Source of the DNA: Pohlia nutans
Taxonomy: Eukaryota > Streptophyta > Bryopsida > Bryales > Mniaceae
Assembly: GCA_022496805.1 (NCBI GenBank)
Contig: CM040092.1
Span: forward strand, 21,718,113-21,782,112
Length of the DNA stretch: 64,000 bases
Direction: 5' to 3'
Under the pieces are notes generated by a model that was not told the DNA's origin, searched no databases, and was given only the letters and a program-made list of their open reading frames with translations. Positions 12,349 to 24,800 of the stretch are shown one piece after another. Position 1 is the first letter of the stretch. Each line of letters starts with the position of its first letter. The position numbers were made by a program, and so were the translations under genes.

Positions 12349-12852
12349 ATGTATGTGTCTGAGGAAGAATTAATGTGGACAGGAGGGAAGATGAAGAATT
12401 CGATGGAGTCGGAAGAAGTGGCATCGAAGAAGAAGAAGAAGCTGCGTGAAGGAGAGAGTGAAGTCGAGGCATTAGTCAAATCAGCTGGGAAGAGCCGGAG
12501 TACTGTTAGTAACGTAGAGAGAGTTATGAAGCGAGCATCAAGTTCCACCAAGCTGCCGGTGCCTGGAAGTGCTAGTACGAAGAAAACGGCCACGATTCCT
12601 ACACCGCAACGCCATCGCCGCGCGCATTCGTCCCTGCAACTCGAAGAGAACGCAAACTACGCTGCCAAGCAACGAACGTTGCGGCAATCGGCTTCGTTCC
12701 CCCATGGTGGCATTGGTAAACCGCCCAGCAGGCATCTGAATCATCAAGCAGGATCCGGTCCATTCACAATCTCAGCCTCTCGGCGCAGAATACTTGCGCC
12801 CCACACCATCAACCTGGAGGACGATGGCCACCAGTCTGATCAGAGTGTGCAG
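12349..12852 (+). CDS. Kinesin exon 1: basic N-terminal extension
   Basis: 168 codons beginning MYVSEEEL, with a Lys-run (KKKKK) near residue 30 and many Ser/Thr/Arg residues, ending in HQSDQSVQ at a CAG/GTCGGG donor in phase 0. A low-complexity basic extension before the motor is normal for this kinesin group. Other in-frame ATGs at 12373 and 12391 could also start. Confidence 0.75.
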
Positions 12853-15800
12853 GTCGGGATTGATACACTGTATATTGCTCGATTGATCTATTACCTACTC
12901 AATAAAATGGCGTGTTTCATTGTGCCCAGAGCTCTGAGGTTTACTGAAACTATGCCAATTCAGTTGTGCCATTGTAACAATGAAGACGAGGCTTTCTTTT
13001 TTCCTTCATTTTTATGGTTGCGTTCAGGTTTTCATTCGAGCGCGTCCAGTGAGTGTTTCATTGTGCCCAGAGCTCTAAAAAACCGGACTGAGGCCGGTTT
13101 ACTGAAACTGGGAGAATTTCTGCCATTGTAACAATGAAGACGAAGGTGTTTTTTTCATTTTTACGATTGTGTTCAGGTTTTCATTCGAGCGCGTCCAGTG
13201 AGTGACGCGGAGATTGCGCATCAAGGGCGATCGAGGTGCGTCAGGCAAGAGAATGCGCACACGGTGGCCTGGCTTGGTCAACCGGAGGCACGGTTCACGT
13301 TCGACCATGTGGCTGATGAATCCGTCACTCAGGTGAGTGAGATTATTCCGCCATAGCCACTGTAAGGCAGGAGTCCACAAGCTAAGCTCTAGAGGGAATT
13401 AATGTGAATGTTGTTTTGCTTTCACTTTTACGTTGAATAAATCAATGCCGTTGCGACGTTGCTGCAATGAGTAATCACCTCTCTCACAATTCCATCAACT
13501 CGTTTTCGTTCAGCCAAACCATAATTGCAAAAATGACAAGAGCAGTATTGCACAAATGATCGACAAGAGAGGGATTGCAAATGCTAGACCGTTTGATTGC
13601 ATGAGTCTGAGAGGCGGATATATATATTGGATGGGTGGGTGCAGGAGGAGTTATTTCAGGTAGCAGGACTGCCAATGGTGGACAATTGTATGGCTGGTTA
13701 CAACAGTTGCATGTTTGCATATGGCCAGGTACAGTAGTACTCACAACTGGATCATAGATTGATTGCTATATTTGTTAGCAACGTTAGGGGAGTAATTATA
13801 ACGACATTACAGTCCCTAAATGTTGCTTAACGTTGCTTGGGTTACTCCCCTACGTTGCTAACAAATGTAGCACACAGTGATCGATGTAGTGACTCTCCTC
13901 TTCTTTCACAGTTAGTGCAATTAAACCCCAACTCATTGGGAGCGTTGGGACGTTGAACATTGGCTATGGCGAAGCTGAGAAATGATGGACTATGGATTGG
14001 TTCCAGACTGGTAGCGGCAAAACGCATACGATGCTGGGTGAGCTTGGAGATTGTGAGAATCGAGGAATGACGCCACGCGTCTTTGAGTACCTGTTTGCCA
14101 AGATCCGAAAGGTAACAATAATAATTATAATAATATGAACGAGTACAGACAAATTATGCACTTGGTTTTGACGCTGGCTAAACCCTAAAACTGTCCTAAA
14201 CCCTAACCCCTGGGGAGTGGGGGTGGTGACTGAATGAACTTACTGCAGGAAGAAGAGGCCCAGGCTGAGCGACAAGGGAAGGTGAAATACAAGTGTCGGT
14301 GCTCCTTCTTGGAGATTTACAATGAGCAAATCTCGGACTTGCTGGAGCCGTCCTCCAGCAATTTGCCCATGCGGGAGGATGGGAAGAAGGGTGTGTTCGT
14401 TGATGGTTTATTGGAAGTGGAAGTGCATACTGTGCAGGATGTGTTGCATCTTCTTCTTCTGGTGTGTATTGTACCCCTCCCAACAGACTCTTTATTCACG
14501 ATGGTCACAATTAGAATAAAATTGTCATACTGATTGCTACGTTTGGGGTGAAACTATAACAACATTACGGTTGCTCATAACGTAACGTAATGTACATAAC
14601 GTTGTACATAACGTTGCTTGAGTTACTCCCCTTTCGCAACGTATCACACAATGTATGATCCTAGTAGTGGATCTTTAGGCCAACATTACACTTAGAGTAG
14701 AAACACCACCCTCATAGACTAGAGAAGTATGCCCAAAAAGGCCCACTGTAACTAGTCTAGTTCGTCTTCTCGTGGGTTTTTTACACGGGCGGTGTTTCTA
14801 CTAGTGTTATGATTATGTATCATACCCAATTGAAACTAGCAACTTAGAGCATGGCCACTGTACCTCTAACACATGGCCAAAATGGATACAAAGTATTCAC
14901 TAGTAGAAAAGGTGGCACTCCCCAGGGACATGCCCATGCAAAGTCACCGTGCATGCGTGGAATTGGGCACTACTTACCTGGGCATCTCCTTCGGCAGTGC
15001 CACCTTTTCTACTAGTGATTGCGGGCCTTTTTGAATAGCTCCATAGAGCATAACCTTTCCATGTCAAGGAAGAGGCACGGTTAGCCTAAGTTTAGTTAGT
15101 TTTATTTGACATTCTACTTGTGATTGGTCCATCGACTACTTGTGACACACATTTGGTGTGTCACCGTAGTCCACTTTCAGTTGGAAGGCTCTTCAAATAT
15201 AGAACCATAATTTGAGCATGTTAGAGTCACATTGGGGATTCTCTTAGATACATGGCCAAAATGGATACAAAGTGTTGCGGGCCCTTTCAAATAGCTCCCT
15301 AGAGCATATCCTTCATGTGTCAAGCAAGAGGCCTGGTCAACCTAAAGTTTAGTCAATTTTATTTTACATTCTACTTGTGACTGGTCAATTAACTATTTGT
15401 GAAACACATTTGTTGTGTCACGGTGGTCCATTTTCAAACATAAAAATAGAATTGGAGTGTGTAAGGTTTGTGAAACTAACCATTTACTGTGTGTGTGTGC
15501 AGGGAGCGACAAATAGGAAAGTGGCTGCCACTCACATGAACAGGGAGAGCAGTCGGTCACATAGTGTTTTCACTTGTGTCATTGAAAGTCAGGTATTTTC
15601 CATGAATTTCTGCCCATGGAAAACGAAGAGGTTAGCTTGGTATTTGAAGTTTCTTGTGAGAGTATATGATGTTTTTTTGGTGACCATGGCAGTGGGAGTG
15701 TGACTCTATGGTCAATTTTCGATTTGGACGACTAAACCTCGTTGACTTGGCTGGCTCAGAAAGGTATGGCAGACTCATAACAACTCTTTCAGTGAAAAAA

Positions 15801-18800
15801 TTATTGGAGAATTTTCGCCACCATCTTACCTGTTTTTGGGGCTGGCTTCTCTTACACTAGAAAAAATGGGCAAAAATGTGGATGAAATCGCCAAAGTCTT
15901 CTCGTAAAAAACTAGAAATCGTCAGTATTTGGATGAAAGTGCCTTATAATAAATATTTTTTGGATGAGCATATATACATGAATGATTCTGTCCAAATTTT
16001 CCTTACCTAGCTACATTTCAGGGTGCGTGTCGCGCTACCAACGAAAGAACTTAAAATATTCACTGAACTCTTTTGAAATCATCTCCCTCGCTTGCTATCT
16101 ATGTACCTCAACTAAGGAAGAGGATACTTTTTCTGTCACTTTAAGCATTATTTTAACCAATATGTAGGAGTGTGCTTTCGTTGTAAAGCTTGCTTTTGGT
16201 ACAAGAGTCAAAATGTTTTGGATCAACTTTGTATCACTATGTATGGTGATTTCTTATGCAATCATTCCAAGTAGAAAATTGTAGACCACTATTGAAGGGA
16301 GAGTAGGCAACCCCATTTTCATTCAAAGATCAATGGCCATAGAAGTTTAGCCAAGCCATGCTTACACTATTTACTAATTGAAGGCCAACCAAGTGTATCG
16401 GAAGAGATGAGTTGCTATTAGTAACTTGAGACGAGATCAACCAAATTTGTTTTGGCAAATTTTCGCGAGAATCTTACTTGATTTTGGAAGTGGCTACCTT
16501 TACACTAAAAAAATGGGTGAAAAAGTGAATGAAATTGCCAAAATCTTTTCAATCTTAAGGCACCGATATTTGGATGAAAGTTCCTTATGATAGATAATTT
16601 TATGGATAAACATGATTCAATCAATTTTTTCTACCGTACCTCAGTTACTTTGGTCATGTCTATTGATGAATTATGCCCATTTGCTTTTTCTGGAACAGGC
16701 AAAAAGACACTGGTGTTGATGAAGAGCGTTTGAGAGAAGCTGCCAGTATCAACAAGTCTTTGTCTACCCTTGGGTAAGCTCTGTCTACCTTAAACCCTAA
16801 AGGACCAAGGATTCGTGGTTTTAAAATGACAAATCCAATTGATCATATTGTAAAGAATACAGTTCAGATGGGACCAAATTTTACATCTCTGGATTTAACA
16901 AACAACATTGCATGTATTGGTCAAGAAATAAGTGAAATAGAACAAAAGGAAGTAAACATGGTACGTCCTCAAAACTATGCATGGGGTTCAAAACTATTAG
17001 GGTTTAAGATTAATTCTAATATACTTCAGTTTTGGTTTTATGTATCTCGCAGGCTTGTCATAATGGTCTTGGTAGACATCGCAAATGGGAAACAGCGGCA
17101 TGTTCCTTATCGAGATTCCAAGCTCACGTTCCTCCTTCAGGTGATTGCCTTTCCATCATAGAGCCAATTACCATTGCTTCCGTTAAAAATTGCACACCAA
17201 TTTTTCACTTTAAAAAAAGGCTATTGCAAGATTGCATGATGAGGTTGATGATCGCCAATCTCCTTCAATTCTTAGTATAAACAAGTTTCAAAAACTGCAT
17301 GATAAGAGGGTTAGTGATTGCCGACCCCATGAGATTCACAACCCAAATTCATAGTCATAATTTTGTGCCATGTGCTTTTAATAGTAGCAATGTTCAATTT
17401 CAACCAAGAGTATCACAATTAGATGCTAAAGTATTGTTAGGAACCTAATTCCATATCCTTTGTTACCAACAACAACTCATCTAGTCATACACTTAGGTTG
17501 GCCTCCAATTAACAAGTGGTGTAAGGATGACTTGACTAAATGTCTATGGCCACCAATCCTTGAATGAAAATGAGGTTGTCTACTCTCCTTTCAATAGTGA
17601 TCTACAACCTTCTGCTTTGAAATTACATAAGAAATTCATATATAGTAATAAAACTTGATCTCAAGAGAGTTTGGTTCTTGTACTCAAAGTGATCCCTCAC
17701 AATCCTAAAGTGATCTCCCAATGAAAGCGCACTCTTAAATATTGGTTAAATTGCTTACACTAGTAAAGAGGGTGGTCTTTAGGCCTAGGGGGTGCACTCT
17801 TTATTAAACCTTGGAATCACGTGCGTTCATGACCCCCTTAAAAATACCCATTGTATACGTTAGAATATTCTTATATATTTGTTCATGTATATATGTATAA
17901 TGCATGTACAACCCTATTTTCAGCCCTACTAATATGCTTTTTGTATGTATACATAGTACGGTAGTGTTCAAATGAATCCCCTCTTGTGCACTCACGTGAT
18001 TCCTCACACATAAAAGAGTGCACCCCTCGGGTCTATAAGCACCACGCTCTGACACTATTCATTGCTGCCCAAGAACCTCTTTCTACTGCATGTACCTCTT
18101 CTCTTCCAAAAAAGACAATTAACATGAGTGCGTGGTACTTTCCAGGATTCCCTTGGAGGCAACTCTAAAACTACAATTATTGCTAACATCAGTCCTTCCA
18201 GCTGGTATTACCCCATCATACCTAATTGGATTTCCTTAACATGAAGCCATTTTTATTTAGTGTGGGTTCGGAAACAAGGGGAACGTCCTACCTGTCATTG
18301 AAGCATAGGAGTGTGAATAGTGTTGTCATCAAGCTATTAGACTCTAAATAGTTGGATGCCACATGATTCGTGCAGTGCATCATCGGAGACGTTGAGCACC
18401 TTGAAGTTTGCACAACGCGCAAAATTCATCCAAAACAATGTGAGTTCATTTTCTGCTCATTATCATATCATCCAAGGTTATCCAAAGAACATTAATTTGT
18501 GATTCGTAGTTTCTTCCTCAATTGTAATGGTGAAAACGTTTTCACTGTTTTCCAATCTTCATTTGTGTGTACTTAGAGCATCGCCACCCGTCCTTCAAAT
18601 TGGCATTTTTTTGGATGAAAAGCAAGCAATTAATGCTTGGACTTGCCAAAATATTCTCGTAGCCAATTTTTGTTGTGGTTATGCAACTCCGGAAAACACT
18701 TATACAATTAGTAGGTTGGATAATAAATGATGAAGATTCTTTTTGCTTTTGCACATTAGGAGACAAGTGAGTGGTTAGAAGTTAATATAGTGAGTTGCAC

Positions 18801-21800
18801 AAGTGGGATAATCAAGTGATCTGCTCTCTAAATAAGTGGCCCGACGTTTTAATGTGATGAAATTATCCCGTATGAGTGGAGATGCTCTTACAAGTTAAAA
18901 ACACAATCGGATAAAGAAATACTGCAAATAATCCAATCTATATCACCAAACACGAAGTTTTACTTTTTTTTTTGAGAACGGAATATTTGCATTCTTGGGC
19001 AACCTAGATGTCATCTCATTCTTTTTCAGTGATGAGAATCAACAATAACATATTATTATTATAATGTCGTTAACATAATCAGGCTGTAATCAATGAGGAA
19101 GCTTCTGGAGATGTGAAAGGATTGCAAGAGCAAATTCAACAGCTGAAGGTGAGTAATCAACTCTTTTCTCTCTTCCTGTAATGCAAGCTATCCTAAGTAA
19201 ATTTCTAGCAGAGAAGAGTACCCTACGTCGTGGTCAGTTTCAATACAAATTAATTATTCTTTGATCAAAAAGTGTCACATATCATCTTGTGATTGGTTTA
19301 GAGTGACATGAACCTCTCAAAATCTAACTTGGAAATTCAATGTTTGAATCTGACCCTTAAGTATTAAATTTTGTATTACATTTGAAACAGGGTGAATTAG
19401 CACTTGTTCGGAAGCAAAGTATTGGTAGAGTTGAACCGAGCCCGACAGTTTTAAATCACAAGGTAATTTGATCTATGATGAGTAGAGTATCGGGAACCTC
19501 ACCTCGGCAAATGTAACCCCTGGCTACATTCTACAGGGGATAATACACGGGAGGTTCCCGATACTACATTCTAGCCTTCGAAATTATCAAATTTTATGAT
19601 TCTTTTGAATATCCTCTCGTGTTTAAGCTGTTTTTCATTAGACATGAATTGCTCTGATTTTGTTCCAACAGATAAAGGCCATGGAAGCCCTATTAGTAGG
19701 CGTTCTGCGACGAGAAAAGCGTGTGGTGAAGACTTCAGCTGCCGAAATTGAGCATCTGGCACTCTTGGTGAGTACCCATTGTCGGTAAAATTAGATAGAT
19801 CACATGAACTTTTCGATAACATCAAAACGAGTAAATCTTCTGTACAATTAATTCATGAGCTAGAAGGTCTTCCTATTGTCATAGTGATCATCTGAAGACC
19901 TCACCATCTGGGGATCTCCTCATGATACATGATGAAGATCATGCTCTTTATGACGATGTCTAAAAGCTCTTAAAACAGGACTTCGTTATATATTGAGATA
20001 AGTATTCGGTTTTCATCTTGTTGTTTCTATTTTGCATTACAAGACCGTGACTCAGCCAAAAAAAGATTGGCGGATTTTCACCAGAATCTTGGGAGTGGCT
20101 GCTTTTACACTAAAAAAAATTGGGTAAAGAATTGGATGAACTTGGGGAAGTCACTTAGTGTAAATTTTGGTATACATGAGCGAACAGAGGGTATTTAATG
20201 GGGGGCTATGAAACAATTGGAATATTATACTATTTATAGTATCTTTAGGGTATATTTTAGGAATATTCTCAAATTGGTTTAAAAGTACCTTATATTATTT
20301 CAAAAATTTATAAATTTTATCTCAAATGAATAAAAGACACCCTATATTTGTTCTCTCATGGTATCTAAATTTTTGACAGTGACTTCCCTGGGTGGATGAA
20401 ATTTCCACTATTGGGATGAAAGTGCCTTATAATAGATAATTTTATGGATGAGCATATAATACATATGCATGATTCTATCCATTTTTTCCTTACCTGGCTA
20501 CATTCCAGGGTGCGTGTCACTCTACCAACAAAAAAAATAAAAATTAGCTGCCCTGACTACTGTGAGCTCTTTGTAACAGGTGAAGCAGCGAGAGGACGAA
20601 ACGTACCTTCACAAATCACAGGAACCAGAAGTAATTCGGTCTGAATCTTGTGATGCAGAATTACTAGAGGGTTCAGGTGTTGATCCGTCAGAATTAGAGC
20701 TAATTACGCCGAACCAATTATGCAATAATGTTGTTGATCATATGAAGGAGAACACGAATCATCTCCAAAGACGACTTCATCGGTACTGACGCACGCCCCT
20801 CATTTTGTTCTTTCTTTTCTTTTTAAATTTAATGTTAGACTAGATGCAGGATATATAACTCTACTGTAAGAGCTTGTAAGTTAAGTTACTCTCTGTTTGG
20901 CAGGTGTCAAGAATATGATGCATGTGAAGAGAGCGAAGAAATCGTGGTTCAAGACTTGCGAAACAAAGTACAGTTTCATCACTCCAACCAGAGCCTATAA
21001 TATTCCTTCTTCTTCTTCTCATAATTTAACCCCTAAAGTCTGACAAAGAAGCCCGAATTGGACCTCGTGTTTTTATTAACAGTTTTGAGTAGGTCTCCTT
21101 TTTTTCAAAATTATAAAATTATTTGTTTCTTGGTCAACACATGCAATGTTTTTCACTGATAAATTTTGTCCCATCATAACATTCAGTAGCCTCTGTGGCT
21201 GCTGCCTTCTCCCAATGAAATGATGGGGGATAACCATGGTGAACAGTAATCGAAAGCACTCACTCAGTCACAATTCAATAGTATCCTGTAATTGTTTATT
21301 TGATTCAATAGCCCATTCAATTACAGATCACTGGTCACTCCATATATAAAGGTGGATGAAACTAACAGGCATCCTTCTTGAAGGCTACTGAATGTTATGA
21401 GTATGATTGATTGAATTTGTCATTTTAAAACCATGAATCCTTGGTCCTTTAGGGGTTAAATACAATAGGGATTGATGATCATTTGTTTGGTGTGTATTTG
21501 CAGCTTCTGGATATGTTGGACACAAATCTTTCCATGGACACTGCTGCAGCTCTTCTCCAGGTGTGTGTCAACACCTTCTCATGTCTCCCTCACTGTGAGA
21601 ATCAAAAAATACATGTATTCTCGGAGTCGTAGTTAGAGTAAACTAGTAGAAAATCCACTCCCAGAAATATTTTAGAAAATCTAGCCATGTTACAATTGGC
21701 AGGGTCTATGATGTATATAGAAACACCGCTAGTGTAGACTAGAGAAGCATGCCCAAAAAGATCCACAACTAGTTTAGTTTGTCATGTGGGGTCTTCTCAT

Positions 21801-24800
21801 GGATCTTTTCGCTAGTCTACACAGGCGGTGTTTCTACTAGAAGAAATCCAACCATTGTCTGAAATGGTTTTCTATTAAATCTGTGCTATATTTAGCACAA
21901 TTGTATTATATAATTGGTAGGGTTTAATGTGGCTAAGTTTTCTAGAATACCTTGCAAGGTTTTGTACTAGTACATTAGGCTGATGGATGCACATCCTAGT
22001 GTTTTTTTTTTCCTTTCTTTTTTCTCATTTATAGAACTCACACATGAGTGGCCTGTCCATTCAACACCAGCAAGAGGCATTGATGGCCGAACTCGCTTCT
22101 GCGAGACAAGCAACAGACCAACTTCAGAATGAGGTACCATTTCCTTTCTCAATTGTCAGCCTTGGTACAATAAATACATACCCATTGCATCTTAAATTAA
22201 CTAGCAAACACCCTGTTGCAATGCACCAACATTTCATTGGGAACGTGGGAATCAATTGGGAACACAAAAGGAACATGGGAACTTCAAGAACATAAAGAGA
22301 ACTTGGGAACAATAGGGAACATGATGGGAACGTTGGGAATGTGATGCAAAGCTTTGGGGAATAACATGGAGAACGATTTGAGAACATGATGAGAAATTGG
22401 ATGAAAGGTATGGATGTGAAATGTGGATGATTTCGTGACATGGTATCGTGACGGATACCAAGCAGGATAGTGACATGGTATTGTGACGTTGTGTACTTAA
22501 TATAAGAGATGTCAAAAAAATAGTGTTTCTAGTAAAATTAGGAACTTTTAGACCGTATCATAAAGAAAATCTTTGCCATGAATCAGCTTTGCCATATGAA
22601 AACTTTCTTATGATACATTTGGGAGACCTCTATATATGATCACTGTGACCCTAGGGAGACCTCTCCATGATTCTCTCATGGAGTCATGGAGAAGAATCTC
22701 TTTACGATGTTGTCTAAAAGTTCTTGAAACAATCTAAATTGTACTGAAAATCTTGTTAACAACGGCCAATTCTAAGCTACATCAGTGCGCCTTATTATGT
22801 ACAGGTTGAATCCTGCCGAAGAGACCTCTCGGAATGTCAATTGAATCTGCAAACCAGTTTGGATTCCAATAAGAGACTTGCAAGGTATTATTATGACTAG
22901 ACCACTTTAAGCATGAAGAAACTCAAATTGGGCCTCATGTTTTTAAAGCAGTTTTGAGTAAACCCTATGTGGACTTCTGTTTTTTCTTTTTCTTTGGACC
23001 AACACATGTAATGTTTTTCATTGATTCCAGTGATAAAAGAATGTGCCCAGAAATGTGGTCCCATCTAAATTATATTTTTCACTATATGATTGATTGAATT
23101 TGTCATTTTAAAACCATGAATTCTTGATCCTTTAGGGGTTAATAGTTGGTCCGACACAAATTAATTCAATTGAAAAGTTTTGAAAATTATTTTTTCGGAA
23201 AATCGGTCATTTTTTTTCCTAATCCTGTCTGATGTTTTTCAATTGGTAGTGAGTTGAATGCATTGCGAATGGATCTGGATATATCACGTGATGAATGCAA
23301 TATGCACAAACAAGAGCTTGGAGCACTTCAGGTACCACCATTTGCAAATAATAAATTAATTTTCAACTACACTCATTCTATTTAATGTGGATTAAAATAT
23401 TTCAATACCACACACTTTCAGTTGCTGCATTGTAGTGGCACGCTATCAATTTTTGCAGTCCCTTCAAAAAGAGCTCTGGCTATTTGACACTTGTCTAATA
23501 ATCTAATTAGACAATCGATGGCAAACCTCTAATACAACGTCAAATTGGAAAAAAGTCAGATGTGACAACTCTGCTTTAAATAAATAGAATGAAGAGTGTA
23601 CTCTATTTGAGGATCGTGAAGAAATCGTCCACATCAAGTTTGTATTACATTGGGGTTTAGAACACCATAGCTACGTTATCCCCTAAATGTCCAAACGTGG
23701 CCAGTTCTATATCTATAGTAGTCAAAATTAATCATTCAAGAAGGTACAAACAACTCGGGGAGGTCACTATGCAAAAAGTAAAAAACCACGTGAGTTAAAC
23801 TATAGTCCTTTTTATTCATTGGAGGAAAAAATTCTACCTAATCATAAAATTTTATATGTAACATAAGACACTTTAAATTCAAGTAAGGAATAATTCAAGA
23901 ATCTATTTAAGATATACCTAGAATATTTTAGAATATACCTCAAATATTCCATTTATGTGATAGCCCCATTAAAATACCCTCTTAACGCACGTGGTTACAC
24001 TAGATACATGCTAGTGACCTCCCCGAGACAAACAGAAAGAAAACCATGGTTTATATTTTTCAATCGTTAAAAAAACCATGTTTTAGAAGTAGCTATGAGC
24101 TTCCAAAGTGGAGTTTCTCTATTTTGAGTCCAGCTAGGCACTGAGTTATCGAGCCACTGTCTAATAAGTTTTGATCCTCAGCTGACGAAAGCATCGGAAG
24201 TGAACTGTTGGGAGTTAAAGCAAGCACAGCACCAACAATTTGTGTTGGAGTTGAAGACACAGCTTCAGAAGGTGTTGTACTAACCATGATTGTCATAGAT
24301 GATGACAGACAGATAAATGGATGTCATGTCAGTCACATAGAGCTCTCATCCATCACTTCTTAAGAATTCATATTGAAAATATTTCAAGAGTATTCTTGAA
24401 TATCCATGAAATATTAAGAATATTCTCAACATATTTTTGGGGTTTCTAAGACATGTCCTACATGACCGACCATCTCGTCACTAAGTGACAATGGACAAGA
24501 ATTTGCCTATGTCTGTCATTTTGGTACAAACTGTTTTTATTTTTGCATATGGACTCAACCTAAACACCATTAATTGCACTGATCAATTTTCTTGGAAAAG
24601 TAGAGCGAAGAGAAGTTTGAGCAAGAAACGATGAAGCGAAGCCAGATTGAGCTTCAGCTGCAAGAGGCTCTGCAGGAGTCCACCAACTTGCAGACAGAAC
24701 TTCAGGTGCAAAAAACAAACTCACTCATCTCTTCCATCTTTTGTAACCACCAAACCCATCCCCCAAAAGTATTCTAGAAAACTTCACCAAAAAGGACCAA

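Noticed and set aside
12853..13131. Extension of kinesin exon 1 to a stop at 13129
   Set aside because: The extension is intron 1 read through; the motor domain joins exactly at 12852/13177.
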